From positions 496,001 through 560,000 of the forward strand of contig NZ_ARQF01000020.1 in the NCBI RefSeq assembly GCF_000384815.1: DNA of 64,000 bases, read 5' to 3'. Positions within the stretch are counted from its first letter, which is position 1. Each line of letters starts with the position of its first letter. The stretch is from Halodesulfovibrio aestuarii DSM 17919 = ATCC 29578 (GTDB taxonomy: Bacteria > Desulfobacterota > Desulfovibrionia > Desulfovibrionales > Desulfovibrionaceae). A program made the position numbers and the translations under genes. This document shows positions 28,485 to 36,376 of the stretch, in pieces. The notes under the pieces were generated by a model that was not told the DNA's origin, made no database searches, and saw only the letters and a program-made list of their open reading frames with translations.

Positions 28485-28716
28485 TTATTTGCACCGCTTT
28501 GTTAAGTAATACCTTCCAAATAATACGAAAACGAAGCCTTCCTCCAGTATTAACTCCTTTTTTACTTACAAAACAATATCATGCGAATAGTCTTCAACAT
28601 AGTATTGGTAACTAGTGCTGTGTAATTTCAACACAACCGAAGGATGTCCCTGTTTACCCCTCGACAAAGCGGACTACTTTAATTCCAGCCTGCTCATGAA
28701 CCATCTCCAGACGCCA

Positions 28717-28761
28717 TAAAAAAAGACAGAAACACCGAACAGCCGGAATCTTCTGCCTTTT
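28717..28761 (-). terminator. Terminator after the ZraR-like gene
   Basis: AAAAGACAGAA (28721-28731) pairs with TTCTGCCTTTT (28751-28761), one G-U on the minus strand, followed by T residues. Confidence 0.6.
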
Positions 28762-28824
28762 ATATATTCTAATATCAAAATGGTACTAACCGCTGATTAC
28801 ACCACCAACCGATTCTACCATAAG

Positions 28825-30204
28825 CTACTTTCTTTTATGTTCTTCAAGACCGTATTTTTTAATTTTACTATGCAGTGTTGCACGGGTAATCCCAAGCGCA
28901 CTGGCTGCATCCACTTTCTTTTTATGTTTTTTAAGTGCCGCCTGTACAGCCCGCTTTTCCAAACTTTCAAGAGAAACATCACCGAGCGGCAAATCAACTC
29001 CGCTGGAATTTCCCCTGCTCTGCTCAAGCAAGTTTTTACGCAAGTTTGCGGGTAATTCTCTATCGGTAATGTACTCAGTAGTAGCCATAATAACAGCGCG
29101 TTCCATGGTATTTTCCAACTCTCTGATATTCCCTTGCCACGGGCAATTCACTAACGCGTCCATGGCCTGTGGAGAACATCCCACAACGCTTTTGCCGTAC
29201 TTTTCGGCATAAATATTCATAAAATACTCAGCCAGCAGTGGAATATCTGCCTGCCGTTCACGCAGAGAAGGAACTTCCAATCCGATCACATTCAGCCGAT
29301 AATATAAATCTTCACGAAAGGTTTTATTTGCAACTTCATCCTGCAAGTCTCTGTTTGTTGCGGCAATAACGCGAATATCTACATGCAATATTGCGTCACT
29401 GCCTACTCGTTGCAACTCGCCCTGTTGCAACACGCGCAGCAGCTTTGCCTGTAATGATAACGGGATTTCACCCACTTCATCCATAAAAATGGTGCCGCCG
29501 TTCGCTTGCCAGAACAGTCCGTCCCTACGCTTATCAGCACCGGTAAAAGCCCCCTTCTCGTGCCCGAACAACTCGGACTCAAGCAAGCTTTCACTCAAGG
29601 CTGCACAGTTAATTGTCACAAAAGGTTTATTAGAGCGCTCACTGGCCTTATACACTGCTTTAGCGACCAGTTCCTTACCTGTACCTGATTCTCCTGTAAT
29701 AAGAACAGGAGCATGCGTCGGAGCGACTGTGGTTATAGTTTCCACCAGATCATGCATACGTTCACTGCTGCCAACCATGCCGAACTGGTTCTTTTCAGAA
29801 TTTTTTGCCTTCAGCGAACGGTTTTCTTCAGCAAGGCGGGTATGATCAAGCATCCGTTCAATTGTAAGCTTTAACACGTCAAAATCTAACGGTTTAATAA
29901 GATAGTCATATGCACCCTGCTTCAGGGCAAGAACGGCGGTATTAATAGAAGAATATGCGGTCATAATAAGTACAGGTATTGAAGGGTTATGCTTCGCTAT
30001 CTGTTTCTGGGCTGTGATTCCGTCCATACCGGCCATGCGGATATCCATAAGCACGCTGTCATATGGACGTTCCTGTGCCATCGCCACAGCTGTTTCCCCA
30101 TCCGTAGCTTCTGAGACTTCATAGCCCCAATCTTCAATTATTGTTCGGAGTACAGTGCGGTGCGAGCCGTCATCATCAACAATTAAAATATGCGCTGGCA
30201 TCAT
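28825..30204 (-). CDS. Sigma-54-dependent response regulator, ZraR/AtoC-like
   Basis: Enhancer-binding activator of 459 residues. The receiver domain has Asp 54 (VLMDIRMAGMDG). The AAA+ domain has GESGTGKE (about 171-178), the sigma-54 loop GAFTGA and Walker B IFMDEVGEI. A Fis-type helix-turn-helix (VDAASALGITRATLHSKIKK) lies near the end. Its first ATG overlaps the stop of the upstream kinase gene, so the two are translationally coupled. The partner kinase and the divergent ZraP-like gene behind a sigma-54 promoter suggest an envelope-stress role like E. coli ZraPSR. Sequence alone cannot separate Zra from other NtrC-family members. Confidence 0.9.
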   Translation of the reverse strand: MMPAHILIVDDDGSHRTVLRTIIEDWGYEVSEATDGETAVAMAQERPYDSVLMDIRMAGMDGITAQKQIAKHNPSIPVLIMTAYSSINTAVLALKQGAYDYLIKPLDFDVLKLTIERMLDHTRLAEENRSLKAKNSEKNQFGMVGSSERMHDLVETITTVAPTHAPVLITGESGTGKELVAKAVYKASERSNKPFVTINCAALSESLLESELFGHEKGAFTGADKRRDGLFWQANGGTIFMDEVGEIPLSLQAKLLRVLQQGELQRVGSDAILHVDIRVIAATNRDLQDEVANKTFREDLYYRLNVIGLEVPSLRERQADIPLLAEYFMNIYAEKYGKSVVGCSPQAMDALVNCPWQGNIRELENTMERAVIMATTEYITDRELPANLRKNLLEQSRGNSSGVDLPLGDVSLESLEKRAVQAALKKHKKKVDAASALGITRATLHSKIKKYGLEEHKRK

Positions 30205-32072
30205 TATTCCTTATCCATGCAAGGTAACTGTATAACAAACCGTGTTCCTTGCCCTTTATGGGAGAACACGCGAATAATTCCGTTATGTGCTTCAATAATC
30301 TTATGCACTACAGATAACCCAAGTCCCGTACCATGAGACTTAGTCGTAAAATATGGTTCAAATATACGTTCCGCTGTCTCACTGTCCATGCCTTCGCCAT
30401 TGTCTTCCACAATAACGCTTAGTGACTGTGCATCCGGAACCACAGTCACTTGCAATTCGCCGCCTTCATCCATGGCATCAAGACTGTTCAAACACAGATT
30501 AAGAATAACTTGCGAAAATCTATCGGTATCCAGCAAAACCTGCGGCGTCTCCTCAGGGATAACCACAGAGAGATGCACGTCACGCAGTTCAGCCTCCTGC
30601 GTAATTAAGCCTGTGCAGTGTTCAATAACATCCGCGATGTAAACAGGCTTCATTGTTAAATCAGAGGGGCGGGAAAGGCCTATCAATTCGGTAATAACAC
30701 GATTTAATCGTTCCACTTCATCAATAACAATGGCAGCCGTTTTTTCACCGGCGCTACCTTGTGTGAATTGCGATTTAAGATAGGTTGCGCCGCCTTTGAT
30801 AGAGCTGAGAGGGTTCCGGATTTCATGTGCTACACCTGCTGCAAGAGAGCCTATAGCAGCAAGCTTGCCCTTACGCTCCACTTCCGTTTGCAGACTGTGC
30901 ATTTCACGCAGATCACGCATCAAAAAGACAGTACCGATAACGATGCCATGTTCATCTTTTATGACTGATCCTGTGACACCCACAGGAAGCAAGGGCAGTG
31001 CTTCTGTAGAAAGCTCTATGATCTCTTCCCGACGCAATAAACCTTCACGCGCTTTGATATAGTACGGCACAAGGCCCGGCAAAAGTACCTGCGCAGCATC
31101 GAGACCTGCTGTAATATCTCCGTCGCAGTGCAGTAGTACCCTGCTCAGTTCATTCATATATACGATTTGGTCATTACTATCTGTCACAATCAATCCATCC
31201 GGCAAGTTGTACATAACTTCCTGCACCATGGCTTGACTGCGCCCTGCTTTTCGACGGGAACGCTGGGCACGATGCGCCCAATATAAAGATAAAAAGCCGA
31301 CAACCGCCAACAAAAGCACACTGCCGCTAGTAACAACAGTCTGCACGGTGCTGGCGCGCTGCAATTCGCGAAGCGGACGAGCATCCAGCCCTACATAGAT
31401 AACCGGCTGTTCCTTATCTTCATCTGTCGTATTAAGAAACGAGGTTATATCATCGGCAAGGTTCTGCGTATCAACTTTCTTTTCTATGGAACGGCTAGCA
31501 GTATGCGTTTCCGATGCTTTTTTCCCCTTGCGGAACAGCTGCATAAAACGTTCAAGCGGTTTAAGCGTCGGCTCCTTTTGTAACTTCTTCCACAATTCCT
31601 TACGGGTTAATGGAGTGAACTCTCTGTAGGCTAAGAAAACCTGCCGCTCATTAGCGGTATATATTGTCGAACGCCCTTTTGCTTCAGCACGCAGTTCTTT
31701 TATATGTCGTAAAAACTGTGCCTCCATGCGTTGCAACCCTTTCGGGAAGCTGCTCTGCATGATGGTTCCGTCACTAAACGTAATGGCAATGAAAAATATT
31801 TCAGGACGGTCTGCCATTTCATCAAGTAACAGCTTCAACCGTATTGTAGAATTTTTACTCCGCAAGTCCGTGCGCACTCCCGCTTCTACAGACGTGATAA
31901 GAGACGCGCCTTTATCTTCGTACAGCCGCACGTACTCTTTCATATTCTTCTGAATGGTGTTGTAGGTAAGAAAGGCTACGCCCAATCCCACAAGTAGAAC
32001 CACCCCTACTATGCAATATGGTGAAAGCAGTCTGCTTGAAGAAGTCTCATTTCGTGTATTTTTTGAACGCAT
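30204..32072 (-). CDS. Membrane sensor histidine kinase, ZraS-like
   Basis: Kinase of 622 residues. Membrane helix at about 19-38, a periplasmic domain to about 245, a second helix at about 250-270, and a PAS domain at about 285-385. The HisKA motif AAGVAHEIRNPLSSIKGGA holds the phosphorylated His near 405. The ATPase domain has DNGEGMD and GTGLGLSVVHKI. It is encoded just upstream of the sigma-54 response regulator and diverges from a periplasmic ZraP/Spy-like protein gene. The periplasmic domain contains a long basic insertion (KGKKASETHTASRSIEKK) that I do not recognise. Confidence 0.9.
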   Translation of the reverse strand: MRSKNTRNETSSSRLLSPYCIVGVVLLVGLGVAFLTYNTIQKNMKEYVRLYEDKGASLITSVEAGVRTDLRSKNSTIRLKLLLDEMADRPEIFFIAITFSDGTIMQSSFPKGLQRMEAQFLRHIKELRAEAKGRSTIYTANERQVFLAYREFTPLTRKELWKKLQKEPTLKPLERFMQLFRKGKKASETHTASRSIEKKVDTQNLADDITSFLNTTDEDKEQPVIYVGLDARPLRELQRASTVQTVVTSGSVLLLAVVGFLSLYWAHRAQRSRRKAGRSQAMVQEVMYNLPDGLIVTDSNDQIVYMNELSRVLLHCDGDITAGLDAAQVLLPGLVPYYIKAREGLLRREEIIELSTEALPLLPVGVTGSVIKDEHGIVIGTVFLMRDLREMHSLQTEVERKGKLAAIGSLAAGVAHEIRNPLSSIKGGATYLKSQFTQGSAGEKTAAIVIDEVERLNRVITELIGLSRPSDLTMKPVYIADVIEHCTGLITQEAELRDVHLSVVIPEETPQVLLDTDRFSQVILNLCLNSLDAMDEGGELQVTVVPDAQSLSVIVEDNGEGMDSETAERIFEPYFTTKSHGTGLGLSVVHKIIEAHNGIIRVFSHKGQGTRFVIQLPCMDKE

Positions 32073-32151
32073 AGCGCTCTCTACTCCATGCCTCTTGCGT
32101 ATAAAAATGTGCTATTTAGTGCAGTTATCAATATTTTTGTTCAAATTTTAA

Positions 32152-32169
32152 ACGTTTTCTATAAAACGT
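32152..32169 (+). promoter_or_regulatory. Putative upstream activating palindrome for the ZraR-like regulator
   Basis: ACGTTTT and AAAACGT surround CTAT to give an 18-bp perfect palindrome, about 100 bases before the sigma-54 promoter. A second, adjoining dyad GTATA/TATAC (32168-32172 with 32178-32182) follows. Position and symmetry suit an enhancer site; the assignment to this regulator is inference. Confidence 0.5.
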
Positions 32170-32268
32170 ATAGTTTTTATACATAGCGTCTTTACCCCGA
32201 TCTACCACAAATAGCACGATAATTTTTATCCTACTGTAATGCTAAGACAAATTGAAAAAACGTTTTTT

Positions 32269-32283
32269 TGGCACGCAGGTTGC
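32269..32283 (+). promoter_or_regulatory. Sigma-54 promoter for the ZraP-like gene
   Basis: TGGCAC (32269-32274), five bases, then TTGC (32280-32283) is an exact match to the -24/-12 consensus. It points toward the zraP-like gene at 32494, giving a leader of about 200 bases. Confidence 0.85.
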
Positions 32284-32338
32284 TGTAGAGAAAACATAAG
32301 CAAGCTAGCTCCCCCGACTGGCTGCTGAAGCGTATAGA

Positions 32339-32415
32339 GCGTAGCGTCACTAAAATGAGTTCACCCTCTCATTGTATGGCAACAAAATTGTTTTCAGGAA
32401 AACGTGACGCTACGC
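32339..32415 (+). repeat. 12-bp inverted repeat around 53 bases in the zraP-like leader
   Basis: GCGTAGCGTCAC (32339-32350) and GTGACGCTACGC (32404-32415) are exact reverse complements within the presumed 5' leader. The right arm is followed by CCTAAAAAAAT, not a T-run. This could be a long leader hairpin or the ends of a small inserted element. Confidence 0.6.
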
Positions 32416-32493
32416 CCTAAAAAAATACAGTGCAAAACCCTTTTACCTGCTCATTTTCATAACAGTTTTGCATATTACATATGAGGTACTCCT

Positions 32494-32985
32494 ATGACTA
32501 ATCGTCTTTTAATTGCGCTCATTCTTGTGCTCTCAGTAGCCAGCGGCACTATTGCCGATGCCACTGAAATTGCTGAGCACGAAAAAGCTACGGCGACTCA
32601 AGTGGAGCTTACAGCTATCCAGCAACAAGAAGTGCTAAGACGTAATAAGGCATACGCAGAAAAAACCCGCCCGATTCGTGAAGAACTCTGGGCAAAAAAA
32701 ACTATTCTTCGCGCACTCACAACTAACCAGAATGCCGAAGTTAATGATATTCAAAAGATCGTGAACGCCATGAAGGAACTCCGCGCCAAGCTGCATGCAG
32801 AGCGTGTTGTGTTCGAAGAGGATATGATGAAAAAGTACGGCTTCATCCCCTCCACCAACTGGATTAATAAGAACGATGCGTTCCGACCCGCTGACACTGA
32901 TCCTGATACCGCAACAGAAGATTCTCAGAATACAGATGACAGCACCCCTAAGACGAAGAGCTTTTTTTCGAAGCTCTTCGACTAA
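32494..32985 (+). CDS. ZraP/Spy/CpxP-like periplasmic protein
   Basis: Secreted protein of 163 residues with a signal peptide (cut near residue 21). Two long charged helices follow (about 40-115), including RRNKAYAEKTRPIREELWAK and a helix turn. The tail is acidic and Ser/Thr-rich. This is the layout of the LTXXQ/heavy-metal-resistance superfamily (ZraP, Spy, CpxP), periplasmic chaperones or metal sensors that feed back on a kinase. The His-rich zinc motifs of E. coli ZraP are missing, so zinc binding is not supported. It is divergent from the kinase-regulator pair and has a sigma-54 promoter. Confidence 0.75.
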   Translation: MTNRLLIALILVLSVASGTIADATEIAEHEKATATQVELTAIQQQEVLRRNKAYAEKTRPIREELWAKKTILRALTTNQNAEVNDIQKIVNAMKELRAKLHAERVVFEEDMMKKYGFIPSTNWINKNDAFRPADTDPDTATEDSQNTDDSTPKTKSFFSKLFD

Positions 32986-32994
32986 AAAAAACAG

Positions 32995-33038
32995 ATTGCT
33001 GCAACATGTATATCAAACAACATACATGTTGCAGCAAT
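32995..33038 (+). repeat. Perfect 17-bp inverted repeat after the zraP-like gene
   Basis: Bases 32995-33011 and 33022-33038 are exact reverse complements (ATTGCTGCAACATGTAT and its complement) around a 10-base loop. No T-run follows, so it is a protective 3' hairpin or protein-binding site rather than a simple terminator. Confidence 0.7.
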
Positions 33039-33123
33039 ACTGTGAACCCTACAGTTAATCTCACTGCAAAGTTGAGCAGAAGTTTCGATAATACGGTTTG
33101 TTCTTCACTCAAGCATCAAAAAT

Positions 33124-33270
33124 GCATCTCCCTGCAACGGTCTTGGTAATCGCTCCGAAGCAGGGAGAGAGTGGAGATGCGGTACAAGTCGATTACCATA
33201 ACCGCACTACCCCTATTGTTACATACACAATTTCAGTACCCCTGACTTTCCCGGTCAGGGGTTTTGTTTT
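33124..33270 (+). ncRNA. Candidate structured RNA ending in a terminator
   Basis: GCATCTCC (33124-33131) can pair with GGAGATGC (33173-33180), and CTCCCTGC (33128-33135) with GCAGGGAG (33160-33167). GGTAATCG near 33145 matches CGATTACC near 33190. These alternatives overlap, as in a folded RNA that can switch. The stretch ends at CCCCTGAC/GTCAGGGG plus TTTTGTTTT (33238-33270). No open reading frame is convincing. It may be a small RNA or the 3' untranslated region of the zraP-like transcript. Confidence 0.4.
33238..33270 (+). terminator. Intrinsic terminator
   Basis: CCCCTGAC (33239-33246) and GTCAGGGG (33254-33261) form a stem followed by TTTTGTTTT. From here to 33588 I see no gene. Confidence 0.88.
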
Positions 33271-33588
33271 AATATCAGGTTAGAACATGGTAGAAACTCA
33301 GTGTCATATCCCGCACAGTCATAATGAACCAACTGAAACAAGTGCCGAGTGGATACACAAAAAAATTCATGCAAAAAGTGATTCCATGCGGTATTATGCT
33401 TAAAAAAAAGCACAACGAGCCGCGCTTCCTCTGAATAATTCATTTCAGCACAAAAGACAGTTCGCCTTTCAACACCACACTACCAGTGACAGACTAAACA
33501 AAATGCACGATAGCTTATGATAACAATGTATTAATGACATAACAGTTACCGTGTAAAAAACAGACCGCAACAGACTCAGGAGTACCTT

Positions 33589-34251
33589 ATGGTTCGCATA
33601 CTTTGCTCTGTACTTTGCAGTTTCCTTGCAACTATTATTTGTCTTACCGGTGCCTATGGAGCTGCACAGCATGACTTGCCCCCTCCTGTCACAAAAGTTC
33701 TGACGCATACATGGAAGGTCTCCCCTGCATGGAAAACATCAACCTACACCTTTCATAAAGAGGAATTTATTAATCCAAGAATTGTGGAAGAAATGCAGGG
33801 GCCACTTGCGGATAGCGGATCACAGCTCATTTCCGTAAACGTTCAGAACGCTAACATCAGCAATCAATTTTTTAGTGAAGTACGAGTGCGTTCCACTACC
33901 CCAACACCGTACGTTTACTATCAGGAAGATAACAAAGAATTCGGATACTCATTCGTAGGAGCAACAACTACCGGCATCCAAATTGTACACACTCAGAGCA
34001 CACAGGGGGGCTCGGGAGTATATCATAATCTTCTATTTTTCATTTTTACCGATACAGATGCCATATCGTTCGGACTGGAAGTAGTTCCTGTAACTCAGCC
34101 AACGCTCACGCTAATCGGCACGCTTCCTCTTGGAGACAGATTTACAGGCACAATATCCCTTGCCGATGACACACTTACCGTACTCCCCCCCAAAGAGTCC
34201 GCGCAGCCTCTTCCGCTCTACAGCGGAGGAATTATTCTACAATTCAAATAA
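33589..34251 (+). CDS. Secreted protein of unknown function
   Basis: Protein of 220 residues with a signal peptide (hydrophobic core about 5-22, cut near GAYGA 24-25). The rest is predicted mostly beta strand, with no motif I recognise and no lipobox. It is monocistronic, bounded by the upstream terminator and its own terminator. It is presumably periplasmic. No function is proposed. Confidence 0.75.
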   Translation: MVRILCSVLCSFLATIICLTGAYGAAQHDLPPPVTKVLTHTWKVSPAWKTSTYTFHKEEFINPRIVEEMQGPLADSGSQLISVNVQNANISNQFFSEVRVRSTTPTPYVYYQEDNKEFGYSFVGATTTGIQIVHTQSTQGGSGVYHNLLFFIFTDTDAISFGLEVVPVTQPTLTLIGTLPLGDRFTGTISLADDTLTVLPPKESAQPLPLYSGGIILQFK

Positions 34252-34252
34252 A

Positions 34253-34280
34253 AAAGGATGAGCAACCCTGCTCATCCTTT
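34253..34280. terminator. Bidirectional terminator
   Basis: AAAGGATGAGCA (34253-34264) and TGCTCATCCTTT (34269-34280) form a 12-bp stem between convergent genes. Confidence 0.9.
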
Positions 34281-34288
34281 CATTCATG

Positions 34289-35029
34289 CTACTTAATGGC
34301 AAAAAACAACATCCCTTTGGTTACATCAGAACTGTTAAGCCCTGTTTCCGCAACCTTAGCGATTTGTTTAAAGCCAACCTCTTCAAGCAGTGCCAGAAAC
34401 TCCGTTTCCGGTATAGCGCCCCCTTGTCATTTAAACCAGCAGTCCATCGCCTGCTCACTGCACATTGCCGACCCAACTAGTATCTGATCTGCAACATGAA
34501 GCCGACCACCTTTTTTGAGAACACGATATGCCTCTTTTAGAGCACGTTTCTTATCAACTGCAAGGTTCAGCATTGCGTTTGTGGTAACTACATCAAACTG
34601 CTCATCGTAAAACGGTAACGCTGCAACTTCGACAACTTGAAATAACACATTGGTTGTTTGAGAAATTTTTTTATTACTCTGTGCCCGCTTAACCATCTCT
34701 TCTGAAATATCGACTCCCACTGACAGTCCGGAAGAGCCAACCATTTTTGCGGCTAAAATAGCATCAATACCGGCGCCGCACCCTAGATCGAGCACTTTTT
34801 CGCCTGACACAATTTTACTCAACGATAATGGATTTCCCACGCCGCAATACCACTTTGCGACATCGTCAGGTAACAGCCCGATAAGCTCTTCAGGATAATG
34901 TCCGCCCTGCAACCCTTCTTTGCCTGTTGGGTACTGAAACTGACACGCAAGAGATTCAGCAACATTTTTATATTTTCTTTTTACAACAGAAATAATTTTC
35001 TGTGCAACTTCAGCACTGGGCCTAAGCAT
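34289..35029 (-). CDS. ArsM-like SAM-dependent methyltransferase, probable selenoprotein (in-frame UGA)
   Basis: The reading frame from ATG 35029 meets TGA at 34427-34429 after 200 codons. It then stays open, in the same frame, for 45 more codons to TAG at 34289-34291. The N-terminal part is an arsenite-methyltransferase-like protein: GHYPEELIGLLP, WYCGVGNPLSL, then the SAM motif VLDLGCGAGIDAILAA and VLKKGGRLHVAD. The part after the UGA, QGGAIPETEFLALLEEVGF, matches the region of ArsM that follows a conserved cysteine (xCxGGA). The UGA therefore sits where the arsenic-binding Cys is expected, at residue 201. A hairpin starts 15 bases after the UGA (34393-34411) with a GGA loop, as in a bacterial SECIS. 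Reading through gives 246 residues. An arsenic or related methylation role is inferred; a nonsense mutation is the alternative. Confidence 0.75.
34393..34411 (-). promoter_or_regulatory. Candidate bacterial SECIS hairpin
   Basis: On the minus strand CCGGAAAC and GTTTCTGG pair over 8 bp (one G-U) around a GGA loop. The stem starts 15 bases and the loop 23-24 bases after the in-frame UGA, within the usual window for a bacterial SECIS, with G at the loop start. Confidence 0.6.
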
Positions 35030-35180
35030 GCTTCACCGCACTCCAGTTACTATGCGTTACTGCATTACACACAATATGACTTGATACCCGCCTCTATAAA
35101 AAACCACACGGACAATATCTGGTTAAAAACAAATATGTCTATATTTCTCTTTAAAAAACAGCATATAAGCACTCACTAAC

Positions 35181-35214
35181 AAAAGTGCCTCCACATTGCT
35201 GCAAAGGCACTTTT
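35181..35214. terminator. Terminator after the 322-residue hypothetical gene
   Basis: AAAAGTGCCT (35181-35190) and AGGCACTTTT (35205-35214) form a 10-bp stem with T-runs on either side depending on strand. Confidence 0.75.
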
Positions 35215-35245
35215 AACGGCATCATCATGTACAGCCGGGATTAAG

Positions 35246-36214
35246 CTATAAAAGATCTGCTATTTCATCTATGGAATATAAATTGTTACGATACAGCCCG
35301 TACCCCGCAAAACGAGAATGGGCAAACTTCACATCAACAGAATCACGTAACAAACGCACAACACTTTTCAGGTGCTTGGAATGAATAAACTCCGCCAGAT
35401 GAGACCCTTCAGGCTCCTGATTAGCAAGGCAAATAACAACATGCGGTCTTTTATGTAGAATTCCTTGCAGGCCGTCCTTGCCATCCACCAGACTACCCGG
35501 AAGCATAAGTTGCTTACGCTGATAAAAAATATTTTCCACTTCAGCTATTAACTCTTCCAAAGCACTTGTGCCTTCCACAAGCTTGAACAATTTTTCAAGG
35601 TACGGGATGACCCCATACGGTCCCATTAAGTTCATTGAGCCAAACCGCATGGCAAAGATGGCCAAAGCAGGGTCAGGGTCAATTTTTGCTGCTATTTTTG
35701 TCGGCAGATATACACCTAGCATGTCAAAACGCATGACAACACCAGTCGAGAACGAGCTCTGGCAATCAATGTCGGTGATATGATAATCAGTTCGCGGTGC
35801 AACCGCAGAATACGTGTTTTCCCGCATCGCTGTCTGCAAAAAGTCCTTTACTACGACTTGTTCTTCACAGGTATACACTGTCTTTTCATTGCAAGATAAA
35901 TAAACATCAATACATGTCTTCAATTCAGCAAAAATCAAAACCCAACGCTCTGGGTCATTCATAAGCGTATTATCAACACTCGGGAGTTCAACATAATAGC
36001 TTTTTGTCAAGTAATTCTGGTTAAATAACATATCGTACTTACCTGCTCTTAGACGAACAATAAGTAACGCAATGCCTCTATAATAAATATGCACTTCATC
36101 CGGACGAATTTGCATATCCAGAGACGTATCTTTCCGAACAAATTCCAGAAACGGATATAGAGGGCCGTTTTCGTGCAAGTCATCCATAAATTTACTGCTC
36201 AGTTCACGGGCCAT
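35246..36214 (-). CDS. Conserved-looking cytoplasmic protein, unknown function
   Basis: Protein of 322 residues that I cannot assign. It is soluble, without signal peptide or membrane helix. Segments such as DEVHIYYRGIALLIVRLRAGKYDMLFNQNYL and a C-terminal VVICLANQEPEGSHLAEFIH look like a structured enzyme or defence-type domain, but no catalytic motif is evident. ATG 36214 is chosen because AAGGAG lies 6 bases before it; the longer frame begins 12 codons earlier without a ribosome binding site. It is flanked by a terminator on its 3' side and has no operon partner. Confidence 0.75.
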   Translation of the reverse strand: MARELSSKFMDDLHENGPLYPFLEFVRKDTSLDMQIRPDEVHIYYRGIALLIVRLRAGKYDMLFNQNYLTKSYYVELPSVDNTLMNDPERWVLIFAELKTCIDVYLSCNEKTVYTCEEQVVVKDFLQTAMRENTYSAVAPRTDYHITDIDCQSSFSTGVVMRFDMLGVYLPTKIAAKIDPDPALAIFAMRFGSMNLMGPYGVIPYLEKLFKLVEGTSALEELIAEVENIFYQRKQLMLPGSLVDGKDGLQGILHKRPHVVICLANQEPEGSHLAEFIHSKHLKSVVRLLRDSVDVKFAHSRFAGYGLYRNNLYSIDEIADLL

Positions 36215-36310
36215 GGCAAACTCCTTTTCATAAAAAAAGCCTATTACCACTATCCCAATTACAGCAGATAAAACCTATGATAAGACAATGTATTTGTGAG
36301 CAATAAATAT

Positions 36311-36346
36311 AAAAAAGCCCCTTGCGCCGTAACGCAGGGGGCTTTT
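36311..36346 (-). terminator. Terminator after the purine permease
   Basis: Arms 36313-36326 and 36333-36346 form a 14-bp stem (one G-U) with AAAAGCCCCTTGCG on one side. A T-run follows on the minus strand. Confidence 0.9.
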
Positions 36347-36376
36347 GATTATCTATTGAATATCTCGGGAACAGGA

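Noticed and set aside
34427-34429. Ordinary stop codon giving a 200-residue methyltransferase
   Set aside because: The frame continues with clear ArsM-like C-terminal sequence and a suitably placed hairpin, so read-through is favoured, though not proven.
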